This document shows positions 1 to 10,600 of a stretch of DNA of 64,000 bases, piece by piece. Position numbers and translations under genes: made by a program. Location: contig JAAGOF010000071.1 in NCBI GenBank assembly GCA_010645155.1, positions 741,106-805,105 on the forward strand. Direction: 5' to 3'. The DNA comes from Tigriopus japonicus (lineage: Eukaryota; Arthropoda; Copepoda; Harpacticoida; Harpacticidae). The notes under the pieces were generated by a model that ran no database searches, had not been told where the DNA came from, and was given only the letters and a program-made list of their open reading frames with translations. Position 1 is the first letter of the stretch. Every line of letters starts with the position of its first letter.

Positions 1-315
1 CAATGACGAAGTTGTGGGCAAATGTGAACGTAAGAAATCGGCCCCAAGAATTCACTGGTTCAGGTTTGTCAAATAGAAGGTAAAATGGTATTCATAATTG
101 CCCACATTGAGTCCACAGGTTCTGGTCGTTCTGGTCCCATAACAAAAAATAGTTGAACCTTGAAATAGTTGCTTGCAGGAGAGAACATGGGCCTAGCCTC
201 CAAAGATCATACATTTTGACAAACGGGGGATAATGCTAACATGAGCGCCAGAATAGATTAAATGGGAGAAGTTATCTAGTTTATTTGGGACAAAGCAGAC
301 GACCACCAACTCCAT

Positions 316-975
316 TTATTCATGGCCGTCCTCGGAGTTTCCCAAGACAGCATTGATTTTGGCTTTTGAAAATGGTTGAAATGTGCAAGGCAGTTTACAA
401 GGAAATGCCTTCGATCCCCACCTACAATGAATACGGCACCATCCATCTTGAATCATGGAAGTCTCTTGATTGGTCGAAGTCTTCTTGCGAATAACAGAGA
501 TTGCAGAGTTACAAGTCATCAAATGATCAGCAAGAATCGCCAACTCGCGCGGAGGCGTAACTTCCAATATCGGCACCAAATGCGGGCGCACTTCAACAGG
601 TAATATATCCACAAATACGGTTCAGAAGAGGATGCACGGATTATTATTGCCCAAAAGCCCCAACATCTCGTCCATCCACTGCGAAGGAGTACGATTGCCA
701 AGTGGTGCCATCCCCAGAAGCAATTGAGCCATCCGATAACCAGACAATGTGAAGTTACTTATGAATCGTGTCTTCAAAAAAAAAGGTATTTCTCAGTTTT
801 TTGGTAGATTATGGACAAGGTCGACAACAAGCTTGGCCGAATCTTGATCCAATGCAGCCACCAGATGGTAGTATTTGGTTTCGTTGCAAGTGATGTTCCT
901 CAAGGCAAACTGAGCCTCAGCTTAAGCAAACCAGACTTTTGGTTGGGCGGACCAAATTTTTAAGGTGCTTGACGG
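316..975 (-). pseudogene. Ty3/Gypsy-type retrotransposon Gag relic (broken)
   Basis: Reading the minus strand from about 975 down to 316, several consecutive stretches resemble the Gag region found in arthropod Ty3/Gypsy elements. They include a block around AEAQFALRNI, then ALDQDSAKLV, then GNRTPSQWMDEM, and a final block with PPRELAILADHL. The reading is interrupted by in-frame stops (near 926, near 800 and near 615) and probably by a frameshift, so no functional protein is encoded. No long terminal repeats, protease, reverse transcriptase or integrase were seen nearby. The family call rests on recalled Gag sequence patterns, not a search. The last 98 codons (612-316) are open. It is most likely an old truncated insertion. 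Confidence 0.6.
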
Positions 976-1624
976 CAACCAATGACACCGAAGGATCCAT
1001 TAACGTAGGCGTATCCGAAAAAGTAGCCAATATTAATTATATTCACGAAATGTGAAATTAAAGTTTTGTAGGGGTCACCAATAAAGCATAATAACGGTAG
1101 CTGTGGTTTGAAAGAATATGTTTTCCTTTATTCAACCTTGTAAACTTCACACATGAAGGAGCAAATGTACATGCGAGCAAGAATAGCAGTTTTATAGTTA
1201 TTCTAGATATTTTAGGAGCAGAGATGAGAGAGATAGTGGGATCAGTTTTTCGTTACTCTCGAGCATTCAACCTTAACCGTTTGCCGGACTGGTGTTGTAA
1301 TTGTAATTACATTTGAAATCAAAGTATTTGTAAATAGACCAATTAAAGTGTAGCTGCAAAAAATTCAAATTTAGCGCCCTCATTTTGGCACTGCGGTCGT
1401 GACCTTTGGATGTATTTAAGCATTATTAACGTGGCTAGTTAATTGTGAAAATAAACTGCCAGATTATCTTTTTGAAGATTCTTTGCCCCCTTGAAATTTG
1501 ATTCCTTGTCTGAACGTAATGAGAGGTCAATTAATGAACTTTATTTAATGAAATTTGTACTTGATCATTTATCAAAAATGTAATGACTAGAGCTCTTCTT
1601 TTCAAATTCTTATTGTCAGAAACG
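976..1624. other. AT-rich stretch without recognised features
   Basis: No reading frame of useful length, no repeat partner elsewhere in the window and no splice-flanked coding block was found. It lies between the Gag relic and a long inverted repeat. Confidence 0.5.
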
Positions 1625-2555
1625 TTTTGTCAAAAGTTTCAAGGAAAAAATGTCACTTCATTGAAGTATTTCATCATTTATTAGTACTTCAGTGGTTTCC
1701 AAAGAGTTAAATCCTTTTTTCAACACACAATTTTTTCACCTAGCGGTAGAAATGGTAACAAAAATGGAGCGCGTCTCAGCCAAAAATCAGGGTGACCAAT
1801 TTGGAGAAGTTTTGAAAATGTCAGTTTGGTTTTTTCCTGTTTAAAGCTGGACCAAAGTAAAAGATATCAGATAATAAGAGCAATTGTTGATTATTGATGT
1901 CAAATTGACGTTTAAAATGGGTCATCAATGTCCACCTGATGGTTGGGACCACTTGACCAAGAAATTTAGGCTCCCTGTCCAACGTTGATATATTACACCC
2001 AGGAGGGTGTGTTGCAATGTTTTTGGTTGATGGTGCGTTGATCCCAACACCAACCTCCACATGGTTGACAGGGAAGGGGATTACATCTCCTACTGTTCTT
2101 ACAACTTGTGAAGCAATGCACATGTAGGTAGCATAAGCCAAATCAAGAGGCTTGCTATCTCCATATTGAGGAGACTTTCCATTTGATCCATTTGTGAAAC
2201 CTCTTCAAAGTAGTCGACACTTATGACATTATGGAATGATGGACAAACAACCTTTCCCAAGGGAAGACAACCATGGAGTCACAAAGCACCACTCTGGATT
2301 AGTTATTGACTGATTCCCAAAGAACTCTTCTTTGACTTTGGTTCAGCTTTAAACGGGAAAAAAACGAACTGACATTTTCATAACTTCTCCAAATTGGTCA
2401 CCCGGTTTTGGCCGAGACGACGCACTCCATTTAGTTTACATTTCCTCCACTAAATGAAAAAAATGTGTGTTAAAAAGAGGATTAGAGAGTCAGACCATTG
2501 CTTTGTGGATTGTAGGGGATAAAGTGACATGATGGATGCAATGACTCGGACAAAA
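1625..2555. repeat. Long imperfect inverted repeat (foldback-like)
   Basis: The segment around 1741-1865 reappears as its reverse complement at about 2325-2452. Matching blocks include CTTCTCCAAATTGGTCACC and AACTGACATTTTCA. Weaker pairing continues outward: AACACACA and AATCC blocks at 1710-1735 pair with 2461-2482, and a TGTCACTT block near 1651 pairs with one near 2524. The arms are therefore roughly 230 bases around a spacer of about 460 bases. The inner part of the arms is best conserved, which is unusual for a transposon whose tips should be most constrained. No convincing target duplication was found, so the outer ends are uncertain. No transposase is encoded. Confidence 0.6.
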
Positions 2556-3461
2556 TTCTTCAAACGGGGCTTGAAATTGAGGTCTGTTGTCGCTTTAACC
2601 ATTTTGGAAATCCAAACTCGTAAAACCAAGAAGCCAGCGTGGTGCAAATTGCAATTTGTGATCAATGACTTCAGGCTTGTCACGAAGGTGACAAGTCACC
2701 TAAATGTCACACAAGCCACTAAAATGTGTCAGCCTATAATCGATTCAAACCAATTGGTCTGAAAAATGTTTAATATTGTAGAAAAAGATGTAATATGAGC
2801 TGGGTTAAAAATGGCAGAAGTAGGGATTTTCACCTTGGCATTTTGCCAGCACCAAGCCTCCAAGTCCTCAATTATTTTGGTACCATCTCAAGCTACTTGA
2901 TTCCAGGGTAGTAAAAGGCCCAACAATAGTAGTTTTCAGTACAGTTCTATGAACACAGAAATGTTACTCCCACATTGTTCGTAATTCAACAAGCCTGCAC
3001 TGTGTGTGCATTGCAATGGGATTCGACATTGAGCACAGGCAGTTAGGTGATTCAAAACTGGAATTTGCGATTTCAGGGAGTCAGCGGCGGAATCGATCTC
3101 GATGCTATGCTCGAACTAGAGCAATGCATAAAGAATCAAGTTCCTTGGCACCCTTGCTGCTGGACTGCTGAAATGTGCTCAAAACAAATCTCCGCTGACC
3201 TACCTTTGACGTAGTGTCACCAAGACCTAACTTTTCTTAACTCAACGCCATATTGCCAAGCTTGAAAACCAATGTATAGTTTAAAAAACCCTAGAGGTTT
3301 TGGGAGTCATTAGCATTCAACAGAATACCCTCTATTCAAAAATAAAATCGCCCTAACTCTCTGCTTGAATTTTCTGAGCGAAAATTGAATATACCGCCAA
3401 CGGTGTCCCTGATTGATTTTCATAGCCTCCATCCACTTTCAACAACACACGGCAACACTGA
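2556..3461. other. No gene recognised
   Basis: The stretch holds only short open frames on both strands with no recognisable motifs. It ends at the left target duplication of the Mutator-like element. Confidence 0.45.
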
Positions 3462-3779
3462 TTGCTGGGCTATGGACGGTACTCAGAGTCACTAGGATGT
3501 TACTTAGGCGCCGACACGACACCAAAGTTCGACTGAGCACGATCAATACAAGACAGGGCTGCTAGATGGCGGTTTGAGGCCTCGTTTGGCGGCGAGATTT
3601 TTTTGGGCGGGACAGAAAAATTTGGCGGTATTCTGGCGGTTGCCGCCATAGTTAGGCGGAATGAAATTCTAGTTTGGCAGGCAAGAACATTTTGACAGGT
3701 TTCTGGCAATGTTTACATGCAAATTGTGAACGTTGGCGTATTTAAATTGGAGTTTTAGGATCAGTTGAAAGACAGCTTG

Positions 3780-4365
3780 TCATGCTGATTCTAGCAGGAC
3801 TCAGCGCTATCTGGTTCACTCCTCAAGGGGAGTGATTACCCTATCATTTTACGGACCTGCTGCCGTCTCTAACTGCCGTTAGCAGTGTAGGCTTGCCAAA
3901 AAAATCTCAGTTGTTAAGGGTCAGATTTTCGAAAAATGTTGCATTTATGGGCAATGGCATGGTTAATGTATGTTGAGAAGTATTGCAAAGTATTTTGAAA
4001 ACAAATGGGGAAATTGGAAGCCTTTAATTAAACAAATTATTTGTTTTTAGGTTTAGTTGCTCCAGGAACTGATCTCCTCCGGCCATCTTGTTATTCAAAG
4101 TTGGGTATTCCTAATTTCAAAGTTCGGAAGAACCCTCTCAACTTATGTAACGAAATTTTAGATAAAAGCAACAAAACATACTTTTTTGCAAATACAATGT
4201 CAAGAATTGCTATTTCAACTTCAATTTGTGCAGATAAGAAAGGCATTGTTGCAATCACCAGGCTTAGACCTTCGTTTTAGTTACCTCTCACGCTCATCAG
4301 AAACACAGGTCTTGCGAACTTTTTTTCCGCCAAAAATGATGACGTCACTAGTAATTGCTGGAAGA
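3780..4365 (+). repeat. Dispersed repeat, copy 1 (inverted partner in PPP4R2 intron 1)
   Basis: This block matches, in reverse orientation, the segments 31165-31254 plus 31752-32133 plus 32449-32461. Shared landmarks are TAGGCTTGCCAAAA, the stretch around AATGTTGCATTT, and the block ATGATGAC.TCACTAGTAATT. The partner copy has been split by three separate hAT-like insertions. The origin of the repeat is unknown. Its outer part runs toward a sequence that in the other copy leads into a retrotransposon-like reading frame. Confidence 0.6.
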
Positions 4366-4619
4366 GAGTTCAAAGTTATAAAAGATAGCGTGATCAGTTT
4401 TTGACTTATGTGGCAATCTCTTTCAATACCATCTTTCTATATAAGAGAAGAGAGTTGGATTGTCATAAGGATGGAGATTTTGAGTGAACAAAAGATCCTT
4501 TTGAAGCTCAAAAAGTAAACAAAATGAGCTTAAGTTGGAAATAAAATGTGCTGGCATGGTAAATAACAAAATTTGATGAGGCTTACGTAATTTTCTGTTT
4601 TCTTACTTGGTTGTACTGA

Positions 4620-4990
4620 TAGCTGTTTGAGTCAAATTTCTTATCAGCTAGTTCAAAATGAGTTGATTCTGGATGAGTGTAATTGAAGGAATTTAGCTGG
4701 TGATCCTGGGGCCAAAATGGCTAGGGATGCGTCAGAGTCGAGACTCACCCTCCATAAAACTGAACCAAAATTTGTGAGCCCAATTCGTTTTCTTCATTTT
4801 GACAATCAATTGAAGTAAGAACTTTTTCCTCCCATAGCAAACTAAAACTATGAAATGTCCAAACCTAGTTCTGACCCATCCCTAGTCATTTTGACCCCAG
4901 AATACCCAGCTGAATTTGATCGATTACACTCATCCATTGAGAGCAAATGTGTTGAAAAGGGTATTGTTTTCAACTCTATCAACCCAAAGG
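4620..4990. repeat. Imperfect hairpin (inverted repeat) inside the MULE-type element
   Basis: The left arm (about 4640-4760) and right arm (about 4850-4970) are reverse complements with mismatches. Paired blocks are GGATGAGTGTAAT, AATT.AGCTGG, CTGGGG.CAAAATG and CTAGGGATG.GTCAGA. The loop is about 80 bases. An open frame of 69 codons at 4855-5064 starts in the right arm. It has no recognised motif and is probably incidental. The structure could be a small foldback element or the source of a hairpin RNA. Confidence 0.55.
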
Positions 4991-5127
4991 ATGAATCCAA
5001 CCCAATGATTAAGTTCAACCAACCTTCAACAAGGGAAATGGAACATGCCATGGCCCATCTCTAATGCATTAGCAAATCACTCGTATTTGATTACAAGTGT
5101 CAGGTGTTGTGTCTGCGCCTATGTAGC

Positions 5128-6609
5128 GGTGCGCGGTAAATAGGTCACAAGGTAAAAAGGTCACGGTAAATAGGTCACCATTAAACGGTCACGGTAAAAA
5201 GTTCACAAGGTAAATAGGTCACTAAAAAGGTCACGGTAAAAAGGTCACAGTAAATAGGTCACGGTAAAAAAGTCACAAGGTAAGGAATTCAAAAGCAGAA
5301 AAAGGCCCAATGAAACTTCAAATTGAAATGATATTCAAAAAATGTTGTTGAGCACATGGACTGTATGCCAAACAATCCATGTACAGTTTCAAGTACACTT
5401 TTACTTCTTTAAATCTTCTTGTGCGTTGACGAAATTTTTTTTTGCAAAAATCAACAAAGTGTACAAAAACATTGACATTAATCACCATTTTTAGGTTGCA
5501 ATATGAGTATTTAGCAAATGATTACTTTTGTACTTAATGTGGCAAAGATCTCCATTACTCTCATGCTCCATACTTTTGCAACCATTCTGAAGTAAGCCAC
5601 AAAACAGAATAAAAACAAAGAATAAGGGCAAGGAATTTTCCCAAAACATATTAACCATATTATTTCATCTTAAAGGGTCCTTAGGTAGAAGTTGGAAGAA
5701 AATTGTACCTATACTGATTGAAAATTTGATGAATTTTCAATACAACAAATTAAATTTTTTTATTGTATCAATTATGACACGAAATACCTTGCCCTTGTGT
5801 CAGCAAGGTGTTTTTTTGAGCTGGAGAAGTATTTCTTTTATTCCAGAAACTTTTGAGGCCAGTTTTGAGATATGAAGGCAATGCTAAACACTTAAATTTG
5901 GCTGATTAAGTCACGGGGAAAAATTCTATGAAGTTACTTAAAACATGCTTTAAAAAACTGAAAATTTCCTTTGATTAAATTCTGAGATGAAGTAGGAGGA
6001 GTGCTATTCTAAAGTATTTTGGAAATCTACATGTCACATCTATTTTCAACAACTTTTTCATTCAGCATTCTCAAAGGACCAAACAGGAGGGTCATTATAT
6101 TAACTTAGACAAATGGCTAAGTAGATTTTGACAGGATAACTTTGAGCTTTGATGTTAACTATTGAACAACTTCAAATTACCCATAACCTATACCTTTGTT
6201 AAAGAGACACTCCTTGTTATTTAATTTGCTGAATTGTTTGTTGCTGTTTAGTGTCATACGGACGTTTCCTTAACATCCAGTAAAGCCCATGATTAATAAA
6301 TTGTCTCAACCCCAGTTGAAGTATGATGCTCAGTCCAACATCATTAGTTGCAATGATTGCAAGATCTTTTTCTTGTGTGACCTTTTTACCGTGTGACCTT
6401 TTTTACTGTGACCTATTTACCTCGTACCCTTTTTACTGTGACTTATTTACCGTTTGCCCTTTTTACTGTGACCTATTTACCGTATGACCTTTTTACTGTG
6501 ACTTATTTACCTTGTGACTTTTTTACTGTGACCTATTTACCGCGTGACCTTTTTTACTGTGACCTATTTACCTGTGATCGTTTTGCTTGTGACCTTTTTA
6601 CCTACAATC
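5128..6609. mobile_element. Foldback element copy 1, arms made of GGTCAC tandem units
   Basis: The left arm (5128-5285) is built of 12-15 base units alternating GGTAAATAGGTCAC and GGTAAAAAGGTCAC. The right arm (about 6376-6609) is the same array inverted. The middle (5286-6375) is AT-rich and encodes nothing recognisable. The 8 bases TATGTAGC flank both ends (5120-5127 and 6610-6617), or 9 bases if the preceding C is counted. The insertion split the right terminal repeat of the surrounding Mutator-like element. Terminal arms made of short direct repeats recall Drosophila FB elements. A shorter copy lies at 38572-39176 in the opposite orientation with matching ends. Confidence 0.8.
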
Positions 6610-6654
6610 TATGTAGCATCCTAGTGATTCTGAGTACCGTCCATATTGCTGGGC

Positions 6655-7529
6655 ATTGACTCATTGTGTTCATTGGCCACTCTAAAAAAGAAGGGAAGAA
6701 ACGTGAACGGAAAACAAGAGCAGAATCCATCCTCCAGGATCCGCCTTCAGCCTGCAGAGGAATCCCCTCTCACGCCCTCTCTCAAATCAAAAAGGAAACA
6801 GTCTCCGTTTTCCATGGTGGGTTAATGGTCTGGCTTCAGAGATCCAAAGAGTGAGTGCGTGCGTGCCACCGAGTCCTTTGGGAGTCTTGGGAGGGAGGGA
6901 GCTTTCTTGTCTTCTCCCGGATCGATTCCTCTTCTTGTCCGACGGGGTCCAACGGGTCCAACGCAAGAAAGTCCTTTCTAGCCCGACCAATCGCGCCTGG
7001 GAGCCAAAAGGCTCAACCAAAGAGACGACTGACCGACCCAACCCAACCCAACTGGGTGGGTTGGTTCCACGTTGTTGTTCCAGAAGGGGAGTGAGAGAGT
7101 GAGGATGATGATGACACAACGGGTGCCGGAATTCGAAACGGGACCACCTCCTCTTTGAAAAGTGGCCTGGCTGGCTGATCCGCTCGCTCGTTTCACCTTC
7201 AAGAGAGAGAGGCTCGGGGTAAAAAAGTCCTTCTTCTCCTCCTCCTCCTCTTTTTTCTCCCTCTTCTTGTTCTCTCTTTTCCTTTCTGGAAGAGACAGAA
7301 AGGGAGCCAGAGAGCATTCATTGTGCCTCGTTGAGTGTGCCCTCTTGGAGAGACAGACCCGAGGACCACCCGAGAGAGGCAGAGGTTGAAGTGGAACCCG
7401 TCCGTCCGATTGAATGGAACATCTTTGGAACTCGCTGAGCACACACGGACCCTGGCTAGACCGATAAACCGTGAACTGCATTCGGATATCGAGTTCACCC
7501 GCTGATACGACGACCACGACGACAGGTTC
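6655..7529 (+). promoter_or_regulatory. 5' flank and probable leader of the p190 RhoGAP gene
   Basis: This stretch is more GC-rich than the transposon region to its left and contains long pyrimidine runs around 7228-7285. A near-palindrome of CCAACCC and GGGTTGG blocks at about 7036-7066 could fold into a stem in a transcript. Open frames on both strands here are low in complexity and overlap one another, so none is called as a gene. It most likely holds the promoter and long 5' leader of the p190 gene. No TATA box was assigned. Confidence 0.4.
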
Positions 7530-7601
7530 ATGGGGGTGTTGGAAGAGCCCGAGAGGGCTGAGCGCCGTGGAGCCACGATGAAACCCATTGGAGCCCTGTG
7601 A
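7530..7601 (+). promoter_or_regulatory. Upstream ORF directly abutting the p190 start codon
   Basis: An ATG at 7530 opens a 23-codon frame, with a second in-frame ATG at 7578. It stops at TGA 7599-7601, immediately followed by the main ATG at 7602 in the same frame. Translation of the main protein would need leaky scanning or reinitiation with no spacing. TGA readthrough would add an N-terminal extension. The stop also marks 7602 as the first possible start in that frame. Confidence 0.55.
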
Positions 7602-10600
7602 ATGGATCCTTTACCTCTCTCCACGTCGTCGTCGAGGTCGTCGGGGACCGGTTTCGCGGGGGGCGTCCCACCTTCGGCGTTAGGGCTCGGAGGTTTTGCC
7701 GGGATTGCCAGTGGTGGAGGTGGAGGAGGTTCTTCTTCCGGGGGATCTGATCATAAACTCAGCGCCAAACTCGAATCCTGGAGTGCTACATTGGCCGGTG
7801 GAGGGCGTGGCGTCATGAGAGCCGCAGCGGGAGGTAAGAATGTGTTGGGAAGTCGTGTACTTACTGGAAGAGGTGGTTTGTCACTGGATTAATTTGGCTT
7901 GTAGGTTTAACTTTGAGGAGAGGCGATTCGGCCGTGGGCACGGGTCCGGCCAAGATGCTGTCCGTGGCCGTGGTTGGCCTTTCCGGAAGCGAAAAGGACA
8001 AAGGCTCCGTGGGGATCGGCAAATCTTGTCTGTGTAATCGATTCATCCAACCTTTGGCTGACAACTACAGCGTGGATCACATTTCCGTGTTCAGCCAGGT
8101 AAGAATTGAAATTTGTAGACATAAATATTGGCATTGCGGGAGTTCATAAGAGAGCTAGGGAGGGGGTGGGCTGAATTTAGGTCACAGTTATTGAATGTTC
8201 TCCATCTTTTTCATGTCAGTCGGACTTCAGTGGCAGGGTGGTGAATAATGACCACTTCCTGTTTTGGGGTGACATTCGTAAACTCAACGAGGAGGGCACC
8301 GAATTTCATCTCCAAGTTGTGGAACAGACCGAGTTCATCGATGATGCCTCGTTTCAACCGTTTCGAGCCTCGGGCAAGTCTGAGCCTTATGTGAAGCGGT
8401 GTTCCAACACCCGATTGAATTCAGCCGAGAAACTGGCTTACATATGTAAAGATCAACTCGGACTTGAACGTGAATATGAACAAAAGCTTTTGCCCGAAGG
8501 GCGGTTCCTCGTGGACGGATTCTTAGTGCTGTTTGATGTGAGTATGGTGCCGAATCGGAGTCCGGAGAGGCAGGTCGAGATCACCTCGCAGATCCTCATG
8601 AATGTGCTCAAGAGCAAAAAGCCCGTCGTGATCGTGGCCACCAAGTGCGATGAAGCCAACGAGATTCTTGTGCGAGAGCTCGAACGATTGGTTAATCGGA
8701 AAGAGTTCAAGGCCCTGAATATTCCCGTAGTGGAAACATCTAGTCATGAGAACATTAACGTGGATCACGCCTTCTTTGCTTTAGCACAATTGATTGACAA
8801 ATCTCGCGGTCGATCCAGAATCGTATCCTACATGGAGGCTGCTCATATCCGTCGAGAAGTGCTGGATTTCACGACCGAGGGTTATGTGCGTCTTCTCAGA
8901 CAAGAAGTCCGGGATTACGGGGCTCTGTGGGGAACTGCGTTGAAAAAGTTGTGCCAATTTCAAGAATATCAGAATTACGTCAACGAGTTTGGTCGTGAGA
9001 GTGCCCAAAGGCTTTTCCGTCGTCACGTGAAAAAGCTAAAAGACGAATATCTGGGTGAGAAAGTGCAGCGTTACTTTGACTTGCTCCCGGAAGTTCTCCG
9101 CGAAATGTTTCCTGACTTCGACACGTTAGGAGAAGGGTAAGTGTGCATCCGATTCCTTTTTGTACTTCAGTAGATCACTTCAATCGTAAATAGGCTGGAA
9201 TGCATGACGGACAGAGTTTGGTAGATGTCGCTTAACTCATCGCGATGATGATTTCTTGAACATAGTAGCACTTCAAGTGGTTGAGGAGAGTAGATCTGTT
9301 GTTTAACCCTCGTTGTTGTGATGGCGTTTTCATTTCTAGCTGTGAGCATTTATCACACTATGATCCCGGTCATTGCTTGGGATGTCGCTACCTTCAATTC
9401 CAAAGAACACCGCCTTGGCAAGTAGTGGTGAACTGCTTCTTAATCTATTATCGCAGTAAATTTAACCACAACTTTTTCTAATTTGTTTGTACACTTCGTG
9501 TGTGAATCTGGAATAACGGACATCGAATAACAAAATCAATCACTAATAAGGGAGTTTGTTGGAATCACTTGGGATCATGGCGAGAATCGTCCTTGTCCGA
9601 AAATATTTGGCCTCGTTTGTCCATAAATTACTGTTCATGGAATGTTTGTTTTACGTTTCTGTCACGGTCCTGACTAATACTTATGAGTATTGAAGAGAAA
9701 AGCTCATATCGTCTGACGAATTGCTATTTCTATGTACAGGGATTGGGGATTGGTGAAAGAACGCGTTCGAGAGCATCCTGACTTTCACCACTTTTTCATC
9801 GAGCATCCCAATGACACGACTTGGATGGAGGCAGACCTCTTTGATGGTGATGTAGCCGAAAACAGGATTCCTTTCGAGATTCTGGAAATGCCTGACGCGG
9901 AAACGGTATTCAAAAACCATCTTAACCAACTCCATGTTCACCATAAAATTCTAGAGTAAGTTTCACACTAGCTGAGATCAATCTAAAGGAACATACGAAC
10001 ATAACTTTACCACAGTATCTCTTAAATGAATTGGTATTCTTCTCGACTAAAGTGTGCTTCTTTCACCCTCTTTCTCTCCAATTGCTGCACCTTTTTGAAT
10101 TTATCATCCACTCTGTTCTGTTGCGGTTCCATATCTGGCTTGGAACTCCAATAGTCGACCGAAGAGGTAAACAATCTTTCCCCCAATCAGTCTTTCGCTC
10201 CTTTTCTCCAACCCATTTGCTCTCTTTTTCCCATTCCAACCTCAATAAACAAAAGAAATGTCCCTTCGAAGAAATGACATTCAGTACACACGCGTGATCC
10301 CTTTGACACAGAACCTTTCGCTTTAATCTCACCTAAGATGTTGACCATTGTGTAGCCTCTTGTTTACGTGATCTGTTCTAACAACTGATCGGTCGCAGGT
10401 TTTAGATCTACTTTTGATATATTCATATTTGCCATTTAGATTGCGCCACGATTTCAAAAAGATGCTGGAGGATATGGGTTGTGTCACCCCCGGCAAGTCA
10501 TTAAACGAATTGCGTGTCCTCTTTCTCGGTCGGGAATGCTTTGAAAATCTTCCCGAGAAGGAAATTGTGGAAATTTACGACCTCCATCAACGGGAACTCA

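Larger units (their letters stand above)
3471..6645. mobile_element. Mutator-like (MULE-type) element with nested foldback insertion
   Basis: The left end reads TATGGACGGTACTCAGA and the right end is its inverted copy. With the nested foldback element removed, the terminal inverted repeats extend over about 60 bases, through CACTAGGATG and the GGCGC..GACAC block. The element is flanked by the identical 9-base duplication TTGCTGGGC at 3462-3470 and 6646-6654. A 9-base target duplication plus long terminal repeats is the hallmark of the Mutator superfamily. Without the 1.5 kb foldback element it is about 1.7 kb. No transposase was recognised, so it is probably non-autonomous. It also carries a dispersed repeat (about 3780-4365) and an internal hairpin. 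Confidence 0.75.

Noticed and set aside
6393..6659. 88-codon repetitive frame (LFTVTYLP repeats)
   Set aside because: It is the translated right arm of the foldback element, and unit variation does not preserve a protein.
6787..7624. Long overlapping open frames on the minus strand upstream of p190
   Set aside because: They are low-complexity, pyrimidine/purine-biased, overlap each other in different frames and cover the probable p190 leader. No motif or splice support.
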